Positions 50,713 to 59,542 of a stretch of DNA of 64,000 bases are shown piece by piece. The position numbers were made by a program, and so were the translations under genes. How positions within the stretch are numbered: the first letter of the stretch is position 1; every line of letters starts with the position of its first letter. The stretch comes from Thermococcus gammatolerans EJ3 (GTDB lineage Archaea; Methanobacteriota_B; Thermococci; Thermococcales; Thermococcaceae), in assembly GCF_000022365.1 (NCBI RefSeq), contig NC_012804.1, positions 1,364,001 to 1,428,000 of the forward strand, read 5' to 3'. The notes beneath the pieces are model-generated. The model was given only the letters and a program-made list of their open reading frames with translations. It was not told where the DNA came from and made no database searches.

Positions 50713-51412
50713 CCCCGAACCTTTTAATCCCCTCAATATCGCCCCGCTGAACCAGCCTGAGGAGCTTGACCGCGTAGAAAACTTCCACCGCGTTGGCCTC
50801 ATCGTCAAGAAGGCCGTCTATCATCTTCAAGAGCTCTTTCTCAGCCTTTTCCATTGCCTTCTCCGAGAAGTCCGAGAACTCAAGGGCCTTCGCTATCGAG
50901 AGAACTTCGGGCGGGATTTCTTCACTGATGACCTTCTTGGTTTCTGGGTACTTTGGTTTCCGCGGTTCTATTTTCTTCATTCCCCTCTTTTTGGCGGTTT
51001 TTGGTTTCTTTCCCGTTACCTCCGCAATCGTGTTTCTCAGTTCCTCGAGCTCCTTTGTGACATCTATTCCCGCTGCTTTCAGAGTTCGAACGGGATCTTT
51101 AGTATCTGGTGAGAATGCCTCTTCCATCGCCCTTAGGTGCTTAATGTTGTGGTCCTTCGGCCACATCTTGTTGATGAGCTTTATCGTGGCAGGGATGACT
51201 TCTTTTATTGCTTTCTGCGTAGACCTTGCGACTGTTGGTCCAACTACCTCGCGCTCCTGTAGTTTTTTCACGACGAGCTTTGCGAATTCTGATGGGTTCT
51301 TCTCAACATCTTCTACTGTTTTTCCCTGCTTTACAAAATATTCGTATATTGCATCGCCTACTGCCCATCCAATGTCTTTATGCTCCTTGCCGACGTGGTT
51401 TGCTATAAGCAC
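50708..51412 (-). CDS. Helical protein of unknown function, main part of a frameshifted gene
   Basis: 234 codons from a GTG at 51412, but the frame is open and plausible further upstream (GYHILHGALAVLIANHVGKE spans the putative start), so 51412 is not a true start. Helical, charged, with a Lys-rich middle (TGKKPKTAKKRGMKKIEPRK) and a helical end. It looks like the 3' part of one gene of roughly 340 codons that begins at 51749; two shifts, near 51456 and 51540, break it. No family recognised. The last codons overlap the outer AbiE operator half-site. Confidence 0.55.
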   Translation of the reverse strand: MLIANHVGKEHKDIGWAVGDAIYEYFVKQGKTVEDVEKNPSEFAKLVVKKLQEREVVGPTVARSTQKAIKEVIPATIKLINKMWPKDHNIKHLRAMEEAFSPDTKDPVRTLKAAGIDVTKELEELRNTIAEVTGKKPKTAKKRGMKKIEPRKPKYPETKKVISEEIPPEVLSIAKALEFSDFSEKAMEKAEKELLKMIDGLLDDEANAVEVFYAVKLLRLVQRGDIEGIKRFGD

Positions 51413-51533
51413 CGCCAGCGCACCGTGTAGTATGTGGTATCCACGGGATTTTGGGTCTCTCTCGTGATATGTGCGTGATACTCATGATCTCTGACAGCAC
51501 GGGCTGCCCAGAGATCGCTTGTTTCTTTGACAT

Positions 51534-51749
51534 CTAGTATTTTTTTACCCTTTCTATTTTTCCCTCCGGATCCATTCTTTTGATGAACTCAATGTAACCG
51601 TTATGTGATACGTGCGCATCGTCCAATGCTTCTATAATCTCTACCGGCAGATCGTACTTCTTCGCGAGTTCCTGAAACACTTCTGCCCAGCTCTTCTTTT
51701 TCTTCTTTCCTCCGAAGATGAACATCCCTGACAGCGGCAAAAGCGACAA
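51534..51749 (-). CDS. N-terminal part of the frameshifted gene at 50708-51749
   Basis: Probable TTG start at 51749 after AGGTGGT (GTG codons just upstream are alternatives): MSLLPLSGMFIFGGKKKKK, then SWAEVFQELAKKYDLPVEII and IEFIKRMDPEGKIERVKK. It stops after a run of seven A (51540-51546, read on the minus strand). With one more A the frame would continue as ILDVKETSDLWAARAVRDHE, an open stretch up to about 51460. The 5' end is duplicated near 49182. Function unknown. Confidence 0.55.
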   Translation of the reverse strand: MSLLPLSGMFIFGGKKKKKSWAEVFQELAKKYDLPVEIIEALDDAHVSHNGYIEFIKRMDPEGKIERVKKY

Positions 51750-51805
51750 TCTCACCACCTATCAAACTACGGCGGAAGAAGAGAAAAGGGTTTCGAAAAA
51801 AGGCC

Positions 51806-54025
51806 TCACCTTATCCTCGCGCCGAGCTTTACCTCCTTGTCGGGCATGAGCAGGGCGACGTTCTCGCCGTCATCAGCGGCCAGAAGCATTCCCTGGCTCT
51901 CGACACCGCGGAGCTTCTTGGGCTCGAGGTTCGCTATGACGATAACTGTCTTGTTGAGGAGCTCTTCGGGCTTGTAGTACTTCTTAAGGCCAGCCACCAG
52001 CTGTCTGACCTCGTCTCCGAGGTCAACCTTGACCACGTAGAGCCTGTCGGCGTTCGGGTGGTCTTTGACCTCGATTATCTTTCCAACGCGGAGGTCGAGC
52101 TTCGCGAAGTCGTCAAAGCTGACGTAGTCCATCTTTCCGCCCTCCTTTTTCTTCACCTTCTCCTTCTTCGAGGCCTTTCCGGGCTTTTCGGACTTGACCT
52201 CGAGCTCCTCACCGTAGACGCTCTTAAGGATTGCCCTCGCTTCCTCCTCGTTCTTGAAGCGCTCCAGGGCGACCTTCACGACGTCGTCGCGCTTGTAGTA
52301 CTTGTCGAGGAGTATTTTAGCGCTCTCCGGGTTTCCGCGCGCTATGTAGTTGAGGATGAAGTAGATGATGTCCTCGTCGGTGACCTTCCTGAACATCGGC
52401 GTTGCCTTCCTGACGCGGTGTCCCGCGGGAATCTCGGTGAACTCCCAGCGCTTGAGCTCCTCCAGGTTGAGCAGGTGCCATATCTTCTCACTGGCGTCGG
52501 GCAGGAACGGCTCGAGGAGGATTCCGAGGGCCTTAACAATCTGGAGCGAGACGTTGACCGTTGTGGCCGTCCTCTTGCGGTCGGTCTTTGCCGTCTTCCA
52601 GGGCCTCTGGTGGTCGAAGTAGCGGTTGCCGAAGATGGCCAGCTCCATGACCCTTCTGAGCGCGTCCTTGAAGCGGTACTGGCTTATGAGCTCGCCGACC
52701 TCCTCGAAGGCCCTCTCAATCTCTTCGAAGGCCTGTTTGTCTAGCTCGTTCAGCTCGCCCCTCTCAGGCACGATTCCGTCGAAATAGCGGTTCACGAAAG
52801 TGAGAGCGCGGTGCACGAAGTTGCCGAGGTTGTTCACCAGCTCCTCGTTTATCTTCACCTTGAAGTCGGCGAAGCTGAAGTCGCTGTCGCGAGTTTCGGG
52901 CATTATCGCGGTGAGGTAGTAGCGCAGGTAGTCGGCCGGGAATGCATCTAAGAACTCGTGAACCCAGATGGCCCAGTTCCTGCTCGTTGAGAACTTCTTG
53001 CCCTCGAGGTTGAGGTACTCGTTGGCGGGAATGTCGTAGGGCAGGTTCCAGTCGGCCTCGACTTCCTCGTCCTTATACTTGCCGTAGGCCATCAGGAAGG
53101 CGGGCCAGAATATCGCGTGGAATGGTATGTTGTCCTTGCCGATGAAGTGTATTACTCTGGTCTCGCCCTCAAGGTTGAGCCAGAACTTCTTCCACTCCTT
53201 CTCCTTTCCAGCCCTCTTGAGGGCCTCGATTGTTATGGAGATGTATCCAATTGGAGCCTCAAACCAGACGTAGAGCACCTTGCCCCTCATATCTTCGTCG
53301 TCCAGAGGGACTGGAATTCCCCAGTCGAGGTCGCGCGTTATGGCCCTCTCCTCCAGCCCCTCGTTAATCCAGCCGAGGACGGTGTTCTTGACGTTGGGCT
53401 TCCAGGGCCTGCTCTCAATCCACTTCTTGAGCCTCTCCTCGAAGTCCTGCATTTTGATGTAGTAGTGGGCCGAGTCCTTGAAGGTTATCGGGTTGCCACA
53501 GATGTTACAGCGCGGGTTGATGAGGATTTCTGGCGTTAACGGCCTCCCGCAGACCTCACACTGGTCGCCACGCTGGTTCTCGGCACCGCAGTAGGGGCAG
53601 GTTCCGATGACATATCTATCTGGTAGAAACATCTTGTCGTGCTCGCAGTAGGCCTGCTTGGTGACCTTCTTGACGAGGTGGCCGTTTTCTAGGGCCTTTA
53701 AGAAGAACTCCTGGCTTATTCTATAGTGGACGGGCAGTTCAGTCCTCCCGAAGTAGTCGAAGCTTATCTTTGCCCTCTCGAAGGTCGTCTTTATGTGCTC
53801 GTGGAACTCGTCAACGATTTCCCTCGGGCTCCTACCCTCCTTGAGCGCGCGGAAGGTTATCGGCGTTCCGTGCTCGTCGGTTCCGCAGATGAAGAGCACT
53901 TCTTCGCCCTTGAGCCTCAGATAGCGGACGAAGATGTCCGCTGGAAGGTACGCTCCCGCCAGGTGGCCCGCGTGAATCGGGCCGTTAGCGTAAGGGAGTG
54001 CCGAGGTTACCATGTACCTGACCAT
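51806..54025 (-). CDS. metG: Methionyl-tRNA synthetase with C-terminal tRNA-binding domain
   Basis: 739 residues from ATG 54025 (GGTGATTAAA upstream). HIGH motif as HAGH in SALPYANGPIHAGHLAG; zinc knuckles CPYCGAENQRGDQCEVCG and NPRCNICGNP; KMSKS as KFSTS in LEGKKFSTSRNWAIW; an anticodon-binding helical domain; a Lys-rich linker (PGKASKKEKVKKKEGGK); and an EMAP-II/Trbp111 domain (FDDFAKLDLRVGKIIEVKDH). In some archaea that last domain is a separate gene; here it is fused. Charges initiator and elongator tRNA(Met). Confidence 0.97.
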   Translation of the reverse strand: MVRYMVTSALPYANGPIHAGHLAGAYLPADIFVRYLRLKGEEVLFICGTDEHGTPITFRALKEGRSPREIVDEFHEHIKTTFERAKISFDYFGRTELPVHYRISQEFFLKALENGHLVKKVTKQAYCEHDKMFLPDRYVIGTCPYCGAENQRGDQCEVCGRPLTPEILINPRCNICGNPITFKDSAHYYIKMQDFEERLKKWIESRPWKPNVKNTVLGWINEGLEERAITRDLDWGIPVPLDDEDMRGKVLYVWFEAPIGYISITIEALKRAGKEKEWKKFWLNLEGETRVIHFIGKDNIPFHAIFWPAFLMAYGKYKDEEVEADWNLPYDIPANEYLNLEGKKFSTSRNWAIWVHEFLDAFPADYLRYYLTAIMPETRDSDFSFADFKVKINEELVNNLGNFVHRALTFVNRYFDGIVPERGELNELDKQAFEEIERAFEEVGELISQYRFKDALRRVMELAIFGNRYFDHQRPWKTAKTDRKRTATTVNVSLQIVKALGILLEPFLPDASEKIWHLLNLEELKRWEFTEIPAGHRVRKATPMFRKVTDEDIIYFILNYIARGNPESAKILLDKYYKRDDVVKVALERFKNEEEARAILKSVYGEELEVKSEKPGKASKKEKVKKKEGGKMDYVSFDDFAKLDLRVGKIIEVKDHPNADRLYVVKVDLGDEVRQLVAGLKKYYKPEELLNKTVIVIANLEPKKLRGVESQGMLLAADDGENVALLMPDKEVKLGARIR

Positions 54026-54129
54026 TTTAATCACCGATGCCCCTTGTTTCCCGGTTTTATAAGACCTGCGGGTTTTAAGCATTACGGTGGGTTATTAAGA
54101 CCGAAGAAAAATATGTAGAGTTTGATATA

Positions 54130-54387
54130 TCACTTGCCAAGGGACAGGTTCTTTGCCCTTATCACGATGGCTTTCTCGGGCAGCTCGACTTCCCCGCGCG
54201 TGATTATCACGGCACCGTCGTAGACCGTCATAGTTAGTTTTGCCTTTTTAAAGCCGCCCGTTTCGCCAGTTATCACCAGCGGGCTCTTCTTGAGCTCCAG
54301 GAACTTCTTGAAGTCTTCTGGCTCAACGAAAACGAGCACACCCCCGGCTATAACGCGGTTCGCATCAACCGCCATTCCACAGCCCAT
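54130..54387 (-). CDS. Small conserved-type protein, unknown function
   Basis: 85 residues; ATG 54387, or Met-5 (54375). Begins GCGMAVDANRVIAGGVLVFV, then beta-rich segments KSPLVITGETGGFKKAKLTM and AVIITRGEVELPEKAIVIRA. No membrane segment. It is 13 bp downstream of the HAD gene on the same strand, so probably in one operon with trmO and the HAD gene. Family not recognised. Confidence 0.6.
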   Translation of the reverse strand: MGCGMAVDANRVIAGGVLVFVEPEDFKKFLELKKSPLVITGETGGFKKAKLTMTVYDGAVIITRGEVELPEKAIVIRAKNLSLGK

Positions 54388-54400
54388 ATCATCACCGAAG

Positions 54401-55084
54401 TTACCTTGGTGAAAGGCCTAATGGGTTTTTCGCTCGAAGCTCCTTAACGAGGTTCACCAGCTCCCAAAGGGTGTTCACGTAGTAGTCGGCACCGGGAACG
54501 CGCTCAAAGCGCACGATGTTCACGGTCTTAATTCCCGCGTTTCGCCCCGCCAGAACGTCATTGGAACTGTCCCCGACGAGCAGGACCTCGTCCTTCTTCA
54601 GGCCGAGAACTTTCAAAGCCTTGTTGAGGAGATAGGGGTTTGGTTTTACACCGTCGAGGTACGAGTAGTCCTTTCCGAGGATCACGTCGAAGTACCTGTC
54701 AAGACCAAACGCCTTGAGCACGAGCTCCGTATTGTCCTGAGAGGCGTTGCTAACGGCCGCAAGCTTTAGACCAAGAGCCCTGAGCTCCTCAAGAGCGCCA
54801 GCGTCAGGGAAGGGCTTTATCTTTCCCTCCTCCAGAAGCCTCTCCCGGTAGGCCTTATTGGCCCGATCCATAGCCTTCCAGAACTCAACGTGGTCAATTC
54901 CAAACCGCTCAACGTATCTCCTCGAGAGCTCCCCCCGAACTATTCTCCTGAAGGTCTCCCAGTCCAGGAGAACGCCGAGCTTCTCCATCGCCGGCCTTCC
55001 AACCTCCTCGTACCACCTCCGCAGGGTGTAGCCCTCGTAGTAGAGGAGGGTCTCATCGACATCGAATATGAGTCCCCTAATCAT
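54401..55084 (-). CDS. HAD-superfamily phosphatase
   Basis: 227 residues: motif I IFDVDETLL at 7-15 with both acids, motif II AVSNASQDN, motif III Lys in DGVKPNPYLL, motif IV LLVGDSSNDVLAG. A helical C1 cap lies between motifs I and II. It matches phosphoglycolate phosphatase-like enzymes; substrate unknown. The ATG overlaps the trmO stop by 4 bases. Distinct from the HAD gene at 3108, which lacks the second acid. Confidence 0.85.
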   Translation of the reverse strand: MIRGLIFDVDETLLYYEGYTLRRWYEEVGRPAMEKLGVLLDWETFRRIVRGELSRRYVERFGIDHVEFWKAMDRANKAYRERLLEEGKIKPFPDAGALEELRALGLKLAAVSNASQDNTELVLKAFGLDRYFDVILGKDYSYLDGVKPNPYLLNKALKVLGLKKDEVLLVGDSSNDVLAGRNAGIKTVNIVRFERVPGADYYVNTLWELVNLVKELRAKNPLGLSPR

Positions 55085-55728
55085 TGGAACATCCCCCGCA
55101 GTTTATCCTTTATCTCCACCGGCAGGTTCTCATAGACCTCCTGAAGGGCCTCGATGAGCTCGACGAGTTCTTTGGCTGTAAGTGTCGTCGTCTTCGGGCC
55201 GATTTCGAGTATCAGCGCGTCGTATTCCTCCGGCGAGACCTCCTCAAGCTCGTCCAGGTGGTCGGCTTTCCTCGGGATTATGTTCACCTCGCCAATCGTT
55301 CTCCCGGCCCCTATCTCGGCTTCCCGCTCCTCTATCGGCACCTCCTTGGGGCAGTCGTAGCGCTCGACGAAAATCTTAATGTCCACCACGGGAGTTCCGT
55401 CCTCGGCGTCAATCTCGTCTATGTAGAGCCTGCTCCCCTCGATGCGGTGGATTCTGACGGTGTAAAGCGCCACTGGATTCGGCCTGCAGGGCGAGCGGGT
55501 TGCGAAAACACCTGTGAGCGGGTTCTTCGGGTTCCCGTATGGATGTACCTTGAGGGTTCTCCTCTTCTCCGGCGTGTCGCTCTCGTGGAACCAGAGGACG
55601 AGCTTGACCCAGTCGCCTTCCCTGAGGCCCTCCGTTGCCTCCCGGAACTCGGGCAGAATTTTGATGTGCGTTTCTGGTTCCTTCCTCACGTAGCCAACTG
55701 GCACGATTTTGAAGGGTTCGAAGTTCAT
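55081..55728 (-). CDS. trmO: tRNA t6A37 N6-methyltransferase TrmO (TsaA-like)
   Basis: 215 residues from ATG 55728 (GTGATG upstream; Met codons two or three positions earlier are alternatives). The VirR/TsaA beta-barrel shows in IVPVGYVRKEPETH, VKLVLWFHESDTP, and the signature GVFATRSPCRPNPVALYTVR. It adds a methyl group to threonylcarbamoyladenosine in tRNA, the base made by KEOPS (Pcc1 at 39780). A C-terminal helical extension of about 60 residues is longer than in bacterial TrmO. Confidence 0.88.
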   Translation of the reverse strand: MNFEPFKIVPVGYVRKEPETHIKILPEFREATEGLREGDWVKLVLWFHESDTPEKRRTLKVHPYGNPKNPLTGVFATRSPCRPNPVALYTVRIHRIEGSRLYIDEIDAEDGTPVVDIKIFVERYDCPKEVPIEEREAEIGAGRTIGEVNIIPRKADHLDELEEVSPEEYDALILEIGPKTTTLTAKELVELIEALQEVYENLPVEIKDKLRGMFQ

Positions 55729-55847
55729 TGGCATCACATTTTATACTTCCAAACACTAACTTATAAATCCAAAACGCTCCGTAACTTTTAAAAATGGCTG
55801 TTGTTTTTAAGTAGCGATGGTAAACTGAGAATAAATGTGGGGTGTAT

Positions 55848-56825
55848 ATGGTGGAGCCCCGTGAATTCATGAACGTTGTGAATGAAATCGTGTCGGAGAT
55901 TTCCACGGTTTACATCGGCAACACGGAACCTATTCGAAAGACTCTCACAGCTCTCCTCGTGAATGGAAACGTTCTCTTTGAGGACTACCCGGGTCTTGGA
56001 AAGACGCTGCTCGCGAAAGCGTTTGGCAAAACGCTGGGACTCAGTTACACGAGAATTCAGTTCACTCCCGACCTGCTTCCTGCGGATATAACAGGAACAA
56101 AGGTGTGGCGCCACGATAGGGGCGTTTTTGAGCTTGTTAAGGGCCCAATATTCACCAACGTTCTGCTCGCGGACGAGATAAACCGTGCCCCTCCAAAGAC
56201 CCAGTCGGCACTGCTCGAGGCAATGGAGGAGAGGCAGGTAACGATAGAGGGCGAAACCTACAGGCTTGACAGGCCGTTCTTCGTCATAGCCACCCAGAAC
56301 CCCATTGAGTTTGAGGGAACGTATCCCCTCCCAGAGGCCCAGCTCGACCGCTTTCTCCTCCGTTTGAGCGTTGGCTATCCCAGGAGCCTTGACGATGAGA
56401 TAGCCATTATGGAGGCCCGTCTGCGCTGGGGTAAGGATGACCCCACTGAGGACTTGGAACCGGTGATTGACAGGGAAACCCTCTTGGAGATGCAGGCCCT
56501 CGTTGAGAAGAACGTCTTCGTCGGGAGGGAAATCCTGACCTACATCGCGATGCTCGTGAGAACGGCACGTTCGGACGGCAGGGTTGAGGCAGGGCCGAGC
56601 CCGAGGGGTGCGCTGGCCTTGATGAAGATTGCCAAAGCCAACGCCCTTATGGAGGGCAGGGACTACGTTATCCCCGACGACGTGAAGGCCTTCGCCGTTG
56701 ACGCGCTGGCTCACAGGATAGTTATAAAACCTGAACATGCCTTTGAAGGTGTTACGGGCAGGGACGTGGTTCTGAGCGCCCTCCAGAAAACGCCTGTGCC
56801 GAAGGGAGACGGCGATGAGGCGTGA
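55848..56825 (+). CDS. MoxR-family AAA ATPase
   Basis: 325 residues from ATG 55848 (GGGGTG upstream; TATA gtttttaag near 55802-55810). Walker A FEDYPGLGKTLLAKA, Walker B LLADEINRAPPKTQSALLEA, sensor VIATQNPIEFEGTYPLPEAQ and the lid PSPRGALALMKIAKANALME. MoxR ATPases act as chaperones that mature or insert partner proteins, typically with a DUF58 protein encoded in the same operon, as here. First of five overlapping genes. Confidence 0.94.
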   Translation: MVEPREFMNVVNEIVSEISTVYIGNTEPIRKTLTALLVNGNVLFEDYPGLGKTLLAKAFGKTLGLSYTRIQFTPDLLPADITGTKVWRHDRGVFELVKGPIFTNVLLADEINRAPPKTQSALLEAMEERQVTIEGETYRLDRPFFVIATQNPIEFEGTYPLPEAQLDRFLLRLSVGYPRSLDDEIAIMEARLRWGKDDPTEDLEPVIDRETLLEMQALVEKNVFVGREILTYIAMLVRTARSDGRVEAGPSPRGALALMKIAKANALMEGRDYVIPDDVKAFAVDALAHRIVIKPEHAFEGVTGRDVVLSALQKTPVPKGDGDEA

Positions 56826-58743
56826 AAGATACGCACTGCTGTTGCTCCTCCTCATCCTCCTCGCAACCCTAACCCTTGGGTACGGTTCCAATTCCACCGG
56901 AGGAGATGGTAAAACGCGAAACGCCCTTAGCAGACTCTTCAAAGAAGCGTTTCAAAGCCCTACAAAGACCGGTTCAAGGCCGGCCCAGATGGGCTCGTTC
57001 AGTTCGGGCTCCTTTGGTGGGGGCAACTATCGCCCCGGTGTCCCGACGTCAAACTTCAGTTTCAAACCCACCGACAAGAAAACCCGTTGCCCCGTTGCAA
57101 TCCTCCCGGAGGATCCCATGCTGGTCTGCGTTGGAAGACCCGCCCGGAGTGCTCCCATACTCTCTTGGAACCTTCCCCGGGAATTTGACATGATAGTCTG
57201 GTATAGGGGAACCTACTACATTCCCTACGTCGAAAGCCCCTCCAGTCCAGTCTCTTTGAAGGGTGTTAACGGCCATCTCGGATACAGCCTCGACACAGAT
57301 ACCCCACTCGTGATGACGACCTACGGGGTTTCGAAGGAGTTTACAGTCTATACCAACTTCACGGGCCCGCTCAACTACACCTCCGGCCTGCCTCTAAGGG
57401 TTATTTCCCGAACTGAGAACGGCTCCACAGCTGTTTACACCTTTGAGATCCCTCCAGTTGGTAGAAACTACACCCCCGGCTACTACCCGGTCTTCATTTT
57501 CACATCGAACAAAGCCGGTAGGACTGCCCTCCTAATGTGGGTGGCTCTCCTTGAAAAGCCCGTTGTTAAGATAACGAACTATCCAGAGGTTCTCTCAGGC
57601 AATGGCAACCTCCAAATGCCCATCAAAGGAACCGTTATGTATCCAAACGGAAGCCCCGTGCGGGACGGCCTTGTAACCATAACCCTCAACAGGACGAAGA
57701 GCACAGCGGGCACTATAGTTGGCGTTGTCCGGGTCAGTAACGGCACGTTTAACCTAGCGGCGGTTGTCCCCGAGGATGAGATGCCGGGAAGTTACCACAT
57801 CGTCGCCCACTACAGGGGCTACCTTGCTTACCCCTCCAACAGCGACCCATTAGTTACGATAAAGCGGGTTCCAGAAGTTGAACTTGAGCGCATGAACGGA
57901 ACCCTCGCGATTTTTCTCAACTGGAACGGCAATCCCCTGCCCAACAGGACGATAGGAGTTACCGTAGGAAACATGAGTTTGAACCTGACGACGGACGAGA
58001 GGGGTTACGCCTATCTGAGAATAGACAATGCCACGGGAACGGTTAGGATAGTGTATCCCGGTGATGACCTGTACCTGCCCCTCAACGAAATCCTTGAGAT
58101 TCCTCCACTGGAGAAAGGAAAGGAAACGACATCATCTCCTGAGTTTAAGACAAAACACCTCCTCGACATTTCTCGCATCATAAAGCTTGTATCGGGCCTG
58201 TTCCTGGCCGTTGGCATTGCCTACGTTGTGCTGAAGCGTAAAAACCTCCCCGAGTTACCCCTGCAGTCTCCTCAAGTTTTCAGGGAGCCGTTGAAGGTTC
58301 TCAGCCCTGTTAGGAGGGTTTTCCTACCTAACGAGCCGGTAAGGGTCGTGTTAAACAGGCCCGCGGAGACTTTCCTCGATGGCGAGCTCCTTGGAACTGG
58401 AAAAGTCTTTGAACTTCGGCCGGACGTTGGAACCCACGTTTTCTCAGGGGAGGACGTTAGCTTTGAGTTCCACGTCCTTCCCCCGCGCGAGGCCGTGATT
58501 ACGGCCTACAACCTGCATTTTCTTCCCTACGTGGAGTCCCTTGGAGTGCCCACCGAGAGGAGGACGCCCTTTGAGATAGTCCGCGCCCTTAGGAGAAAGG
58601 GACTCGATGGTCCGGCTCTGGAAACAGTCGCGTTGCTTTTTGTCCTCGCCGACTACGCGGAGCGTCCCCTCGAGAATCATCACTTTCGGGAGTTCGTGGA
58701 TGCCCTTGAGAGACTGGGGGTGTTTGGCGATGGAGAAGAGTAA
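56815..58743 (+). CDS. Membrane-anchored protein of the MoxR operon, Ig-like domains
   Basis: 642 residues; the ATG overlaps the moxR stop. Signal RYALLLLLLILLATLTLGYG, a low-complexity Gly/Ser segment, several beta domains of Ig/CARDB type (VKITNYPEVLSGNGNLQMPI, DGLVTITLNRTKS), then a membrane helix (IIKLVSGLFLAVGIAYVVLK) and a cytoplasmic part of about 170 residues. The large outside part is rich in N-glycosylation sequons. Probably the surface component served by MoxR/DUF58; function unknown. Confidence 0.75.
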   Translation: MRRERYALLLLLLILLATLTLGYGSNSTGGDGKTRNALSRLFKEAFQSPTKTGSRPAQMGSFSSGSFGGGNYRPGVPTSNFSFKPTDKKTRCPVAILPEDPMLVCVGRPARSAPILSWNLPREFDMIVWYRGTYYIPYVESPSSPVSLKGVNGHLGYSLDTDTPLVMTTYGVSKEFTVYTNFTGPLNYTSGLPLRVISRTENGSTAVYTFEIPPVGRNYTPGYYPVFIFTSNKAGRTALLMWVALLEKPVVKITNYPEVLSGNGNLQMPIKGTVMYPNGSPVRDGLVTITLNRTKSTAGTIVGVVRVSNGTFNLAAVVPEDEMPGSYHIVAHYRGYLAYPSNSDPLVTIKRVPEVELERMNGTLAIFLNWNGNPLPNRTIGVTVGNMSLNLTTDERGYAYLRIDNATGTVRIVYPGDDLYLPLNEILEIPPLEKGKETTSSPEFKTKHLLDISRIIKLVSGLFLAVGIAYVVLKRKNLPELPLQSPQVFREPLKVLSPVRRVFLPNEPVRVVLNRPAETFLDGELLGTGKVFELRPDVGTHVFSGEDVSFEFHVLPPREAVITAYNLHFLPYVESLGVPTERRTPFEIVRALRRKGLDGPALETVALLFVLADYAERPLENHHFREFVDALERLGVFGDGEE

Positions 58744-59542
58744 GATCAGCTCAATCCTCTCAGCGGCCTTTACCTGGACTGTGCTTGGCTTGATGTTTAT
58801 GAAGGAACCCGTTCCATCCCTACTCCTTGGGATAGGTGCGGGTGTTGCAATGTTCGCCAGATACGCAAGAAGGTATTACGACCTCCTCATTCGGGGCGTG
58901 GGGTTCGGCGTGGCTTCCCTTGCGTTTCTCCTGTACACTGGCTCACATTGGTACAAATGGTTCTTCGCTGGAATCACCGCTTGGGTCGCTGTTTCCTACG
59001 TCCTGGCCTACCTCCTTAGGGCGATGTTCGATAACGATTTCATTGAGCGGAAATTTCTCGCGTTCCTTCTCGTTGGAGCCGTTTTTTCGTTCCTGCTTGC
59101 GTACCCGAATCCCAGGGGAGCACTGCGTTTCTTGCTCCTGCTGACCATGAGCGGATTAATCCTCTACTTGGCCTACGCCGTCTCCACATACATCTCCACT
59201 CACCTGGGCAAGAAGTCCCGGGTTGAACCACTCCCCCTGCCGTCCGGAAGCGTTCGTGAGGACTACTACTCAAGGGAGCTTAGGAGGGTCGTTGAGGCGT
59301 TCGTTGAGAAGGGAGACAAGGTTCCTCTAACGGTCTTTTTAATCCGAAATGCTCCGGAGGGCCTCGCCGAGGTTCAGCTCCGTGAAATCGTGAGGCCAAT
59401 AGTGGATTACACTCCCCCCAGCCCTTCGCCCCTCCTTCCTCCCTGGGTGGTTGAAAAGAAGCTTGCCGATGAGAAACTCAGACGGCTTGAGGTTCTCAGG
59501 GACACCCTTAGAAAGCTCGGCTTTTCGGGGGTTGACTCATGA
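58730..59542 (+). CDS. Membrane protein of the MoxR operon
   Basis: 270 residues from ATG 58730, overlapping the previous gene by 14 bases. About seven hydrophobic helices (ILSAAFTWTVLGLMF, SLLLGIGAGVAMFARYA, LLIRGVGFGVASLAFLLYTG, WFFAGITAWVAVSYVLAYLL, FLAFLLVGAVFSFLLAYP, FLLLLTMSGLILYLAYAVS), then a soluble C-terminal region of about 80 residues (ELRRVVEAFVEKGDKVPLTV). No known family recognised. Overlaps the DUF58 gene by 4 bases. Confidence 0.72.
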   Translation: MEKSKISSILSAAFTWTVLGLMFMKEPVPSLLLGIGAGVAMFARYARRYYDLLIRGVGFGVASLAFLLYTGSHWYKWFFAGITAWVAVSYVLAYLLRAMFDNDFIERKFLAFLLVGAVFSFLLAYPNPRGALRFLLLLTMSGLILYLAYAVSTYISTHLGKKSRVEPLPLPSGSVREDYYSRELRRVVEAFVEKGDKVPLTVFLIRNAPEGLAEVQLREIVRPIVDYTPPSPSPLLPPWVVEKKLADEKLRRLEVLRDTLRKLGFSGVDS

